From an uncultured Aquimarina sp. (GTDB lineage: Bacteria > Bacteroidota > Bacteroidia > Flavobacteriales > Flavobacteriaceae): DNA of 64,000 nucleotides. The DNA lies in contig NZ_CANLMP010000001.1 of the NCBI RefSeq assembly GCF_947492405.1, positions 868,001 through 932,000 on the forward strand, given 5' to 3'. Every line of letters begins with the position of its first letter. The stretch's first letter is position 1. This document shows positions 36,559 to 45,469 of this stretch, in pieces. The position numbers were made by a program, and so were the translations under genes. The notes beneath the pieces were generated by a model. The model was given only the letters and a program-made list of their open reading frames with translations. It was not told where the DNA came from and did not search any database.

Positions 36559-37620
36559 GTGAAGCATCTTTTCAAGATTTTATTAGTTCTTATAAATCTA
36601 ATGCAAGTAATGTATGCCCAGCAGTCATCACTGGAATTTACTTTCACTAAAAACAAAGTTCTTATAAAAAAAGACAAATTACCCGAAGGAAGAATCGTTA
36701 TATTCAAAGGTGAGATTTCTGAGGATAAGTTAGATTCTTCTACTCCAATTCTAGGAAAAACAATTAAAGCACAAGAAGGAACCTTATTTACACCAGTAGT
36801 TCCTTTTGGATGGAATCAAAAATATACCTTGGTATATAATCATATCATAGAATATTTCAAACTAACAATTCCTGAGAATTACGAACCTCTTTCCGTAACA
36901 AAAATATACCCCTCTGCTACTATCCTTCCTTCCAATCTTTTAAAATTATATATTCAGTTTTCAAAACCAATTAATACTACTTCAATATATAATCACATTA
37001 GATTCATTAACCACGCAGGAGATACATTATCAAAAACTATACTCCCATTAGAAAACCCACTTATTTCTGATGATAAAACAGTCTTAACCCTATGGATAGA
37101 ACCGGGCAGACAAAAACGAGGCTTAAAACCAAATCAACAATTAGGACCTGTTTTTAATAAAGAAACCTATCGTTTGATAGTTACAAAAAACATAAAAGAT
37201 AATAACGGAGTTTCTATGCAAAAAGACTTCATACACCCCTTCAGTATAGGAGATACCGATCGCATAAAACCAACTATAGATGACTGGAAGATAGATATTC
37301 CGAAAACTAATTCTACATCAAAGCTTTTAATTCGATGTAATGAATCTATGGATTATGGTAGCGTCCGGGATAATATTTATATAGTAGACAGTAGTATGCA
37401 GGAAATAAAGGGAACCTGGCAATTATTGGAACAAGAGACTATATTATCATTTCAGCCTATAGAATTGTGGAAAAACGGTTATTATCAGATTTTATGTAAT
37501 CCAGAAATTGAAGATTTAGCTGGAAACAACCTCAATCGGTTATTTGATAAAGAAATCAAAAACACTTCTAACAACCAAAGTAATCATCAAAAGTACTCAT
37601 TAGGATTTACTATAAATTAA
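36559..37620 (+). CDS. Secreted Ig-like domain protein
   Basis: Protein of 353 residues starting at a GTG (36559); this start gives a proper signal peptide ending MQVMYAQ, and no ATG earlier in the frame does. Two beta-sandwich regions are visible: SATILPSNLLKLYIQFSKPI near 125 and a second near 245-330 ending YYQILCNPEIEDLAGNNLNR, both close to Big_5-type Ig-like domains. Function unknown. It lies immediately downstream of the propeller-like gene and ends at a good terminator. Confidence 0.6.
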   Translation: MKHLFKILLVLINLMQVMYAQQSSLEFTFTKNKVLIKKDKLPEGRIVIFKGEISEDKLDSSTPILGKTIKAQEGTLFTPVVPFGWNQKYTLVYNHIIEYFKLTIPENYEPLSVTKIYPSATILPSNLLKLYIQFSKPINTTSIYNHIRFINHAGDTLSKTILPLENPLISDDKTVLTLWIEPGRQKRGLKPNQQLGPVFNKETYRLIVTKNIKDNNGVSMQKDFIHPFSIGDTDRIKPTIDDWKIDIPKTNSTSKLLIRCNESMDYGSVRDNIYIVDSSMQEIKGTWQLLEQETILSFQPIELWKNGYYQILCNPEIEDLAGNNLNRLFDKEIKNTSNNQSNHQKYSLGFTIN

Positions 37621-37621
37621 A

Positions 37622-37650
37622 AAAAGGCAGTATGATCAACTGCCTTTTCT
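37622..37650 (+). terminator. Intrinsic terminator
   Basis: A 10-bp stem AAAAGGCAGT/ACTGCCTTTT (37622-37631 with 37639-37648) with a 7-base loop, right after the Ig-like gene stop. Confidence 0.85.
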
Positions 37651-37703
37651 AGCATTAAGTAGGTATATTATCTCAGTGGTAGTTTTGAGACTCATGTAAG
37701 ATT

Positions 37704-38051
37704 TTAGTGTCCGGCCAACAAAACAAAAGAGTTACTCGCTACTGGAGACACATTATAGCTTTTTACATTTTTTAATGTTTTCATATATTTTTCCGCCTCA
37801 ACAAAAGCACTTTCCATTGGACTTACAGATAAATTTTGATCTAAAGTAATCGTTTTAGAAATCACCTCTCCACTAGTATATTCAATTGTCATTTTCCATT
37901 TTTTTACAGAATGAAAATTCCTAGAGACTAATGAGTTTTCTTCTTTAGCACTACTCTTCTCTTTTTTAGTTTTTTCTTTTTCATTTCTCGGATTTGTTGT
38001 CGCATAGCTAAAAGACATACAGAACAAAGTACTGATAATAAGGAGTTTCAT
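37704..38051 (-). CDS. Small secreted protein of unknown function
   Basis: Protein of 115 residues; the ATG at 38051 starts a signal peptide (MKLLIISTLFCMSFSYA). A Lys/Glu-rich stretch (NEKEKTKKEKSSAKEE) follows, then a small alpha/beta part with MTIEYTSGEVISKTITLDQN and AFVEAEKYMKTLKNVKSYNV. The frame stays open upstream to 38108, but the signal peptide decides the start. Divergent from the HTH gene at 38166. Confidence 0.65.
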   Translation of the reverse strand: MKLLIISTLFCMSFSYATTNPRNEKEKTKKEKSSAKEENSLVSRNFHSVKKWKMTIEYTSGEVISKTITLDQNLSVSPMESAFVEAEKYMKTLKNVKSYNVSPVASNSFVLLAGH

Positions 38052-38130
38052 AAGTGATGATTTTTGGATTTGTTCCGACGAATATACATATATAATTTGA
38101 TTATACAAATATTTTTTTAATAAAATTTTA

Positions 38131-38161
38131 TTTGAATATTAAAAAAATACATGTATGTTTG
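38131..38161 (+). promoter_or_regulatory. Flavobacterial-type promoter of a likely leaderless gene
   Basis: TTTG (38131-38134), a 19-base spacer and TATGTTTG (38154-38161) match the -33 / -7 consensus exactly. The ATG of the next gene is only 5 bases further (38166), so transcription should start at or within a base or two of the start codon. Confidence 0.65.
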
Positions 38162-38165
38162 AATT

Positions 38166-38372
38166 ATGGTAAATAAGAATTTAAAAAGGCTCTTAAAAAA
38201 AAGTAAAGGGGCTAAAACGGTATACGGTATTTCTAAAACTTTAGGAGTAAGTCCGCAAGCAGGAGATTATGTAGTAAAGAGAAAAAATCTTGCTAAAGAT
38301 TTTGAACGATTACAAAGAATTGCTGATTATATGGAAGTAGATATTAAAGACATCATAGATAGCAATAAATAG
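38166..38372 (+). CDS. Small helix-turn-helix (XRE-like) protein
   Basis: Protein of 68 residues. The pattern KTVYGISKTLGVSPQAGDYVVKR matches a helix-turn-helix, and RIADYMEVDIKDIID matches the last helix of XRE/Cro-type domains. There is no other domain, so it is a minimal DNA-binding protein. The promoter suggests a leaderless mRNA. It may regulate itself and the divergent secreted gene; that is inference. Confidence 0.65.
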   Translation: MVNKNLKRLLKKSKGAKTVYGISKTLGVSPQAGDYVVKRKNLAKDFERLQRIADYMEVDIKDIIDSNK

Positions 38373-38561
38373 CCTTTTACTTCACTGTGTTATTATAAGA
38401 TTGGTTTTCTAGTTGCTATACAAAATGGCATGCTGTTTTTTATTGATTATTCTGTGAATTGATCTGGCATTATTCAGTTTAATTAATTGAGATAAAACTA
38501 AAATCAAACTTTTATACTTATATTTCCGAAGAAAACTAATCTAAATAACACATTCTTCTCG

Positions 38562-38981
38562 ATGAGATTAACTCTCTTTCTCTTCTTAGCTTCTATTTAC
38601 GTATTATCCATAAAACCCGAAACTTATATTGGTAAATGGCGTATTGAAGGTGGCTCTATCATAGAAATCTATAAAAATGGAGATCATTTTTATGGAAAAA
38701 TTAATAAACGAGCAGAACAACCTATTTCTAATCTTAATGGCTTAGATAACAAAAACCCTAATCCTTCTCTTAGACAACGTCAATTATTGGGAATAGATAT
38801 TCTTAACAACTTAAGTTTTGAAGATGGAGAATTATCTGGTGGAACTATCTACAATGCAGATAGCGGAAAGACATATACTGTAAAAGTATGGATTGATTCA
38901 GATAACATTGATTTATGTTTCATAAGGGCCTATAAAGGTATTCTATTTAAAACTTTTGAAGCAACAAGAGTAAAAAAGTAA
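38562..38981 (+). CDS. DUF2147 family protein
   Basis: Protein of 139 residues with a signal-like N-terminus (MRLTLFLFLASIYVLSI). The DUF2147 pattern is clear: GKWRIEGGSIIEIYKNGDHF, YGKINKR, DNKNPNPSLRQRQLLGIDIL, GGTIYNADSGKTYTVKVWI and RAYKGILFKTFEATRV. The family is a periplasmic lipocalin-like fold of unknown function. Confidence 0.88.
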   Translation: MRLTLFLFLASIYVLSIKPETYIGKWRIEGGSIIEIYKNGDHFYGKINKRAEQPISNLNGLDNKNPNPSLRQRQLLGIDILNNLSFEDGELSGGTIYNADSGKTYTVKVWIDSDNIDLCFIRAYKGILFKTFEATRVKK

Positions 38982-39497
38982 TGCATTTACTCGATAATCG
39001 AGATTTAAATGCCCCGAGGCTTGCCTCGAAATCTAAAATTATTTTCTATCTAATGCCTCACGGACTTGCCCTGAGCTAGTTTACTACTACTAAAATTCAC
39101 TTCATACAATTGATAAAATTTTCTAACAACTTAAGCTGTATTAAACTGAAATACAGTATTTAAGTAATAAAAAGATGCTCCGGCTACTTACAAGCGTGTT
39201 AGTTATTTTTTCTCATTTTATTACGAAAAATCACTCGAAATTAAACTTTCATGATGTACTTAATACTAATCGAAATCGGATTGGTAGTAATGTATATTTA
39301 TTAGGGTTATTCGTGTAACAAATTTTTCACAAAAGTTAATAATAATATTAACAATTTTCATCCCTTAGAATTCTTCAAAATATAGTATATTTAAGGATAC
39401 GTCCTTTATTGTCAGCATGTTATACCTGTTGCTTGACAAATCACTAGAATCCCTATTCTCTAATAACTGTTTAAACTTTTTTAATTCTTTTATCACT
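38982..39497. other. Intergenic region with repeat relics
   Basis: 516 bases without a supported gene. The first 100 bases contain GC-richer hairpins (see 38990-39085); the rest is AT-rich. AAGGA/TCCTT around TACG near 39395 is a small hairpin. No clear promoter for the aldehyde dehydrogenase could be fixed. Confidence 0.5.
38990..39085. repeat. Candidate interspersed repeat remnant
   Basis: A palindrome CTCGATAATCGAG (38990-39002) is followed by CGAGGC-TT-GCCTCG (39015-39028), then GCCTCACGGACTTGCCCTGAG. These GC-rich hairpins are unlike the surrounding AT-rich DNA. They resemble small intergenic repeats seen in Flavobacteria; a partly similar stretch is at 61040-61200. A second copy outside the window would be needed to prove it. 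Confidence 0.35.
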
Positions 39498-41021
39498 ATG
39501 AGTATCGTAAGGCCAACCCCAAAAGGTAAGGTAAGAAGACCTGACTTCAAAGACCAATACAACAATTATATTGGTGGAAAATGGACCGCTCCTGTAAAAG
39601 GTCAATATTTTGACAATATTTCTCCTGTTGATGGAACTAGCTTCACAAAAATTGCCAGATCAACCGCCGAGGACATTGAACTAGCTATTGACGCGGCATG
39701 GAAAGCCGCTCCAGAATGGAATAACTCCTCTGCAACATTTCGTAGCAATTGCTTATTAAAAATTGCTGACGTAATCGAAAAAAACCTTGATGCACTAGCA
39801 CGAGCAGAAACCTGGGACAACGGAAAAGCTCTGCGGGAAACCTTAGCAGCCGATCTGCCATTAGCTGTTGATCATTTCAGATATTTTGCAGGTGTAATTC
39901 GTGCAGAAGAAGGATCGGCAAGTGAATTAGATTCCAATACTGTATCAATAAATATTTTGGAACCCCTTGGTGTTGTTGGTCAAATTATCCCTTGGAACTT
40001 CCCGATCTTAATGGCAACTTGGAAAATAGCTCCTGCTCTTGCTGCCGGAAATTGTATCGTACTAAAACCTGCAGAACAAACACCAGTAGGAATCATGATC
40101 CTTATGGAATTGATTGAAGGAATACTTCCAGATGGTGTTCTTAATATAGTTAATGGATTTGGAATTGAAGCTGGAAAACCATTAGCATCTAGTACCAGAG
40201 TTAAAAAAGTAGCATTTACAGGAGAAACTACTACTGGTCAGCTTATCATGCAATATGCCTCTAAAAACATTACTCCTGTTACATTAGAACTTGGAGGTAA
40301 ATCTCCTAATATCTTTTTTGAGAGTATCATGGAAGCAGACGATACCTTTTTTGATAAATGTATCGAAGGCGCAGTATTATTTGCGCTTAACCAAGGCGAG
40401 GTATGTACTTGCCCATCAAGAATATTGATCCAAGAAAGTATCTATGAGCGATTCATAGAACGAGTTATAGAACGTACAGAAGCAATAGAACTCGGACATC
40501 CTTTAGATCCTGAAACTATGATGGGGGCACAAGCGTCAAATGATCAGTATGAAAAGATACTTAACTATATAAATATAGGTAAGGATGAAGGATGCGAGGT
40601 ATTGTCGGGTGGTAAAGCGGCTTATGTAGAAGGTTTAGAAAATGGATATTACATTGAACCAACCTTATTATTAGGAAATAATAAAATGCGTGTATTCCAA
40701 GAAGAGATCTTTGGCCCTGTCGCTTGTGTAACAACTTTCAAAAATGAAGCGGAAGCTATAGAAATTGCTAATGACACTCTGTATGGTTTAGGTGCAGGTG
40801 TATGGACTCGCGATATGCATCAAGCTTATCAAATATCTAGAGCTGTGCAAGCTGGACGGGTTTGGGTAAATTGCTACCATACATATCCTGCCCATGCACC
40901 TTTTGGAGGTTATAAGAAATCTGGTATTGGAAGAGAAAATCATAAAATGATGCTTAACCATTATCGTCAGACTAAAAATATGCTTATTTCTTATGACAAA
41001 AATCCTCTTGGGTTTTTCTAA
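39498..41021 (+). CDS. NAD-dependent aldehyde dehydrogenase
   Basis: Enzyme of 507 residues that oxidises an aldehyde to the acid with NAD(P). I use the ATG at 39498, which gives the family's usual length; an earlier in-frame start adds 27 unlikely residues. NAD-site [20 protein letters not shown] and [11 protein letters not shown], the base ELGGKSPN, and the active Cys in [11 protein letters not shown] are present. The ending [16 protein letters not shown] is typical. It resembles AldB/AcoD-type acetaldehyde dehydrogenases, supported by the DUF779 gene 15 bases downstream. Substrate choice is inferred. Confidence 0.94.
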   Translation: MSIVRPTPKGKVRRPDFKDQYNNYIGGKWTAPVKGQYFDNISPVDGTSFTKIARSTAEDIELAIDAAWKAAPEWNNSSATFRSNCLLKIADVIEKNLDALARAETWDNGKALRETLAADLPLAVDHFRYFAGVIRAEEGSASELDSNTVSINILEPLGVVGQIIPWNFPILMATWKIAPALAAGNCIVLKPAEQTPVGIMILMELIEGILPDGVLNIVNGFGIEAGKPLASSTRVKKVAFTGETTTGQLIMQYASKNITPVTLELGGKSPNIFFESIMEADDTFFDKCIEGAVLFALNQGEVCTCPSRILIQESIYERFIERVIERTEAIELGHPLDPETMMGAQASNDQYEKILNYINIGKDEGCEVLSGGKAAYVEGLENGYYIEPTLLLGNNKMRVFQEEIFGPVACVTTFKNEAEAIEIANDTLYGLGAGVWTRDMHQAYQISRAVQAGRVWVNCYHTYPAHAPFGGYKKSGIGRENHKMMLNHYRQTKNMLISYDKNPLGFF

Positions 41022-41036
41022 AAAGTAAACTGAGAT

Positions 41037-41417
41037 ATGACACCACGAGTTAAAATTACAGAAGCCGCAAAAGCAACTATAGATACACTCACAGCAGCAC
41101 ACGGGGAATTAATGTTTCACCAAAGCGGAGGATGCTGCGATGGATCATCTCCTATGTGTTTTGAAAAAGGTGAATTGATGATCAATGAAACAGATGTGTG
41201 GCTAGGTATCATCCATAACTGTGACTTTTATATGTCAGCAGATCAATTTGAGTATTGGAAACACACGCAATTAACTGTAGATATAATTGAAGGTCGTGGT
41301 TCTAGTTTTTCTTTAGAAATCCCCTTAGGAGTTAGATTTATAATTAAATCTCGAATATATAATGACACAGAAACTAATGAATTGAAGCCCATTCATATTG
41401 GAGAAATGGTACGATGA
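41037..41417 (+). CDS. DUF779 family protein
   Basis: Protein of 126 residues. The family block HQSGGCCDGSSPMCFEKGE has its Cys cluster intact, followed by GIIHNCDFYMSADQFEYWKHT and RGSSFSLEIPLGVRFIIKSR. DUF779 proteins nearly always sit directly after AldB-type aldehyde dehydrogenases, as here, and may serve as an accessory or metal/cofactor partner. The two genes form an operon ended by the terminator at 41446. Confidence 0.92.
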   Translation: MTPRVKITEAAKATIDTLTAAHGELMFHQSGGCCDGSSPMCFEKGELMINETDVWLGIIHNCDFYMSADQFEYWKHTQLTVDIIEGRGSSFSLEIPLGVRFIIKSRIYNDTETNELKPIHIGEMVR

Positions 41418-41445
41418 TTTACCAAAATTCATTAGTTATTTTAAA

Positions 41446-41480
41446 AAAACAGGCTGTAAAAACAGCCTGTTTTATCTTTT
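41446..41480 (+). terminator. Strong intrinsic terminator
   Basis: A perfect 12-bp stem (41446-41457 with 41462-41473) with a 4-base loop and T-rich tail, ending the aldehyde dehydrogenase operon. Confidence 0.9.
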
Positions 41481-41623
41481 ATTTTTAAATAAAAGAAATT
41501 TGGGTAATTAAACATAGCAGTAACTTAATAACACTCTTAACTACATAAAAAAGGAAACTTAGTTAAAAGAATACTACGAAAAATTAAAGAAGAATTTAAT
41601 GTAACTCTTAGCAAAATCACCAT

Positions 41624-42235
41624 CTAAAATTCTTCAATTTTTTTCATAGCATTCTTCATTTGATCAACTTGCGCATTTGTGAAATCCTTTCTCATATGTG
41701 GTCTTATTTTACTCATTACATTTCCCTCTATTGTAGAATGAAACAACCCTAAAGCATGACCTATCTCATGTGGAGCCGTTGCCGTAAACAAAAACTCATC
41801 AGTAATTAAGGCTCTTTGATTTTTACCTATACCCGCTATTGCATCGGTATGAGACCTCTTTATAATATATATGTTCATTCTATTTTTATTATACAAATCC
41901 TGTGTCTGAGCTAAAAACACCCTTGATTCTTCTCCACTATTATCTCTTAAATCATATAATTCATCATTAATTAGTGTTTGAATATCTCCAATTTCAAGTC
42001 CAATGCCATATCGATGAAAAAAACTACCATTCAGATTCTGGATAAAAGCAGTTTCATCTAAATTATAAAAAGATTGATTGGAAGCTACAGAAGATTGCAC
42101 ATAAATAATATCAACCTTAATGGTTTGTTCTAAATTATCAGAAAACACCTGTTCAATCTGAAATTGAACATAATCATCTTCTACTGCACAAGAAATTAAA
42201 AATAAAAAACTAAGCGTTGCTACAACTAACTTCAT
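41624..42235 (-). CDS. Metzincin (matrixin-like) zinc protease lipoprotein
   Basis: Protein of 203 residues with a lipobox (FLISC, Cys16). The zinc site HEIGHALGLFH has all three His (156, 160, 166) and Glu157, and the Met-turn is NVMSK, seven residues after the third His. It is therefore a metzincin close to the matrixins. There is no visible propeptide Cys switch and no extra domain, so it is a minimal, lipid-anchored protease. The target is unknown. Confidence 0.88.
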   Translation of the reverse strand: MKLVVATLSFLFLISCAVEDDYVQFQIEQVFSDNLEQTIKVDIIYVQSSVASNQSFYNLDETAFIQNLNGSFFHRYGIGLEIGDIQTLINDELYDLRDNSGEESRVFLAQTQDLYNKNRMNIYIIKRSHTDAIAGIGKNQRALITDEFLFTATAPHEIGHALGLFHSTIEGNVMSKIRPHMRKDFTNAQVDQMKNAMKKIEEF

Positions 42236-42894
42236 AAATCGAATATTAAATATTAAACATTACAGATTAATGAGTCCTAAGTATTCCACGCGCTTTGAAG
42301 CACAGACTGAATACATCTTTCGAGCTTTTTATAATTGGGTAATTCTGATTATAGTTGTAGCAACAAGAACTATAAATCATCGAAGTATGATTTGCTCAAA
42401 TTAAATTTTAAATAAGCTAATCTTTAATGCAATATTTATATATTAATTGCATTGTAATTAAGTTTGTGTGAGAATATTTGTGACGATTAATTAACATAAA
42501 TATAAGAAATTAAACAACTCAAAATAAGGGGTTTTTTCCCCTGTCAAAAATGAAAAACATTTTGTTTCATAGCATTTACATCGATTATCGATCTATTTTA
42601 ATACTTAAAAAAATAGGGAATTATGAACTTTTTAAGCACTATAAAATGTGTATCTATCACTGTTAAGAAGGTTTTTATTGGAGATGGAAAATATTTCTTT
42701 TTTTATGTTATAAACAACATTGATAACAGTATAAAATAGAGGATAAAATTTATTTTTTTAACTTTATTTTAACATATTTTATCCCTTATTTTTAAAATGT
42801 AAAAGAGAATACGCAAAAACTTCTATCATCTCGCTACTACTTATTTCGGTAATTATAATCTGTATATTTACACTTTCATAATTCCATTTCTATT
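42236..42894. other. Long intergenic region, divergent genes
   Basis: 659 bases, the longest gene-free stretch. Features: AATGCAAT/ATTGCATT dyad (42426-42433 with 42446-42453), and AGGGG-T6-CCCCT hairpin (42527-42542). A 38-codon frame at 42623-42739 is possible but unsupported. It must carry the promoters of the protease and of RlmF. A small regulatory RNA could sit here; nothing in the sequence proves it. Confidence 0.4.
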
Positions 42895-43770
42895 TTGCAT
42901 CCCAATAATATCCATAATTCCACTTACGACTTTGATGTCTTAATTACATCTCATCAAGATTTATCAAGCTATCTTTCTGTAAATTCTTACGGTAATAAGA
43001 GTATTGATTTTTCTAACAATCAAGCAGTACTTGAATTGAATAAAGCAATTCTGAAGCATTATTATCGCTTAAATGACTGGAATATCCCTAAAGGTTATTT
43101 ATGTCCTCCTATTCCGGGGAGAGCTGATTACATTCATCATATTGCTGATCTATTAACAAAAGATGGAAGTAATGACCAAGTAAAAGGGTTGGACATTGGT
43201 GTTGGTGCAAATTGTATTTATCCTATACTAGGATCTCAAATATACAATTGGAAAATGATTGGTGTAGATATTAACATGACTGCTGTTTCCGCTGCTCAAG
43301 CTAATGTAGATTTAACTCCTAATTTAAAGAAGAATATTGAGCTTAGGCATCAAGAAAATAATGCTAATATTTTTGAAGGTATTATTAAACCTAATGAATA
43401 TTATCATTTTTCTATCTGCAATCCTCCTTTTCATTCTTCAGAAGATGAGGCTACCAAAGGGACACTTCGTAAATTAAAAAATCTATCTACAAGCAACGAA
43501 AAAACTACATCATTGGTATTAAATTTTGGTGGACAGGCTAATGAATTATGGTGTAACGGTGGCGAAGCTTTGTTTATTAAACGAATGATTAAACAAAGTA
43601 AAAATTATAAAACTCAAGTAGGCTGGTTTACTTCTTTAGTATCCAAAAAAGATAATTTGCCAAAAATTTACAAACAGCTTAATAAGCTAAAAGCGATTCA
43701 TAAAACTGTACAAATGTCTCAAGGAAATAAACAAAGCCGATTTATAGCCTGGAAATTCCAAAAAGAATAG
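42895..43770 (+). CDS. rlmF: 23S rRNA (adenine-1618-N6)-methyltransferase RlmF
   Basis: Methyltransferase of 291 residues that modifies A1618 of 23S rRNA with SAM. The N-terminus MHPNNIHNSTYDFD matches the conserved MHPxNxHxxxYDF start of RlmF, so translation starts at the TTG at 42895: no ATG occurs between the in-frame stop at 42856 and that codon. The SAM site GLDIGVGANCIYP is at 98-110 and the catalytic NPPFH at 166-170. The end RFIAWKFQK is also typical. It is convergent with the helicase gene at 43791, with only 20 bases between them. Confidence 0.94.
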   Translation: MHPNNIHNSTYDFDVLITSHQDLSSYLSVNSYGNKSIDFSNNQAVLELNKAILKHYYRLNDWNIPKGYLCPPIPGRADYIHHIADLLTKDGSNDQVKGLDIGVGANCIYPILGSQIYNWKMIGVDINMTAVSAAQANVDLTPNLKKNIELRHQENNANIFEGIIKPNEYYHFSICNPPFHSSEDEATKGTLRKLKNLSTSNEKTTSLVLNFGGQANELWCNGGEALFIKRMIKQSKNYKTQVGWFTSLVSKKDNLPKIYKQLNKLKAIHKTVQMSQGNKQSRFIAWKFQKE

Positions 43771-43790
43771 AAAAAAATAAAAATCAAGGT

Positions 43791-45341
43791 CTATTCGGGA
43801 GGTCTACCGTGAATTTCTTCGAATTTAGTATCGAAATTTTCTCTTAAATAAGCATTCAGTTTTTTTCTATAATCATCCTTTAACCAAGATAAAAAGTTAT
43901 ATGTACTTCTACTTATGCATTTAGCATAACTCTGTATCCTATGATCTATATCATCTCCTAGTAACTTAGCTAAAGCAATAGCATCATAAACATCTTCACT
44001 ATTTTCTATACAAATTTTTGCATGTTGTGCTATGGATCGTTCTAAAACAACTTTAGAAGATTCTCCTTTTCTAACAGAATCTTTATATGTCTCTTTGATG
44101 TCAAAATACACTTCTTCGGAATTAGCAAACTCAGCTCTTAATTCTTCCGGCATTTCATGTTTGAACTTGTTTTCAATATCCTCATCGTTAAGGAGTTTAT
44201 CCATGTAATAATCCGGCGAATTGAATATTTTCTGCCAATCTAAATCTGCTCCCCAAGGTCCAAAACGATGATAATTATTTCCTAGATCAATAACATTAAA
44301 TGTAGACTTATTTTTTAATATACGAGATCCACGACCGATCATCTGATAATATAAAGTCAATGACTTAGTAGCACGATTAAGGATAATAGTATCTACCGTA
44401 GGTTCATCAAATCCTGTGGTCAAAATACTTACAGAAGTTAAAATAGCATCAGGTGTCTCCTTAAACCATTGAAGAATCTGTTTTCTTTGTTTTTTGGTAG
44501 CAGTATTATCTAAATGCGCAATAGGATATCCCGCAGATCTAAAAGTATCGTAAACATGTAATGAAGTGTTAATACCATTATTAAATATTAATGTCTTTTT
44601 ACCTTTAGAATGCTTTTCATAGGCTTGCAATAGCTGACTCAGCATATTACTATTGGTATATAAATCTTCTGAAGATTTTACTGTATAATCTCCATTAGAT
44701 CCTACCTCTAGAGAAGTTAATCCCATATTATAAGCAAATACATCTGCTCGCGCTAAGAATTCATTCTCAATTAGAGACTCTATAGTTTCACCAACAATTA
44801 ATTCATCATAATTGTCTTTCATTGGTAATTTTATATTAGAACTTAATGGCGTGGCAGTAACTCCTAAAATAAAAGACTTTTCGAAAAATTTAAATAGTTT
44901 AGTAAAAGAATTATAATGTGCCTCATCTATAATCACTAAACCAATATCAGAAATATCCAGCTTCCCCTCATTCAATCTATTGTTTAAGGTTTCCACCATT
45001 GCCACAAAACAACTATACTTATTCTGATCATCTAGATTAGCCTTACTATCCACTACTTTGTTAACAACACCAAATCCTGTAAGCATATTAGATGTCTGCT
45101 TACATAATTCTATACGATGTGTCATCACTAACACTTTTCTATTATGATGCTTAAGGTATTGTCTTACAATCTCAGAAAAAATAACCGTTTTCCCTCCTCC
45201 GGTTGGTAATTGATATAATAAATGGTAGTCTTCACGAGCATCTTCAAAACTTTTGAAAATCTTGTTAATTGCTCCTTTTTGATAACTATATAAATCTTTA
45301 CCTGTTTTTTTTTCTTGTAATTCTGTAGTGGTATCCGACAT
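43791..45341 (-). CDS. DEAD/DEAH-box (SF2) helicase
   Basis: Protein of 516 residues with a complete SF2 core: Q-like SYQKGAINKIF, Walker A LPTGGGKT (K51), DEAH (139-142), TAT (162-164) in GVTATPLS, then the second RecA domain with LIFNNGINTS, LTTGFDEPTVD and motif VI QMIGRGSRI. The C-terminal part (about 385-516) is charged and helical, without recognised domains. It resembles the SSL2/UvrB-like helicase group seen in Bacteroidota; the role may be in DNA or RNA repair. No nuclease domain or defence neighbour is present. Confidence 0.9.
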   Translation of the reverse strand: MSDTTTELQEKKTGKDLYSYQKGAINKIFKSFEDAREDYHLLYQLPTGGGKTVIFSEIVRQYLKHHNRKVLVMTHRIELCKQTSNMLTGFGVVNKVVDSKANLDDQNKYSCFVAMVETLNNRLNEGKLDISDIGLVIIDEAHYNSFTKLFKFFEKSFILGVTATPLSSNIKLPMKDNYDELIVGETIESLIENEFLARADVFAYNMGLTSLEVGSNGDYTVKSSEDLYTNSNMLSQLLQAYEKHSKGKKTLIFNNGINTSLHVYDTFRSAGYPIAHLDNTATKKQRKQILQWFKETPDAILTSVSILTTGFDEPTVDTIILNRATKSLTLYYQMIGRGSRILKNKSTFNVIDLGNNYHRFGPWGADLDWQKIFNSPDYYMDKLLNDEDIENKFKHEMPEELRAEFANSEEVYFDIKETYKDSVRKGESSKVVLERSIAQHAKICIENSEDVYDAIALAKLLGDDIDHRIQSYAKCISRSTYNFLSWLKDDYRKKLNAYLRENFDTKFEEIHGRPPE

Positions 45342-45469
45342 ATTTTCTGATTTCTAGGGCTGCAAAACTACTTCCTTTTATGCATTTTTGCAGAATTTTT
45401 ATCATAAAATATGTTATTTTTTTTCTACAATTTGTTGTCAAATGAATGAAATTGCATGTCCGAAGCTTA

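Noticed and set aside
42623..42739. 38-codon frame in the long gap before RlmF
   Set aside because: No family match, no promoter of the usual type and poor codon pattern; left as a possible but unsupported peptide.
43791..45341. Helicase as part of a defence system
   Set aside because: No nuclease, methylase or other defence gene is adjacent; RlmF and FKBP-YceI are housekeeping or envelope genes.
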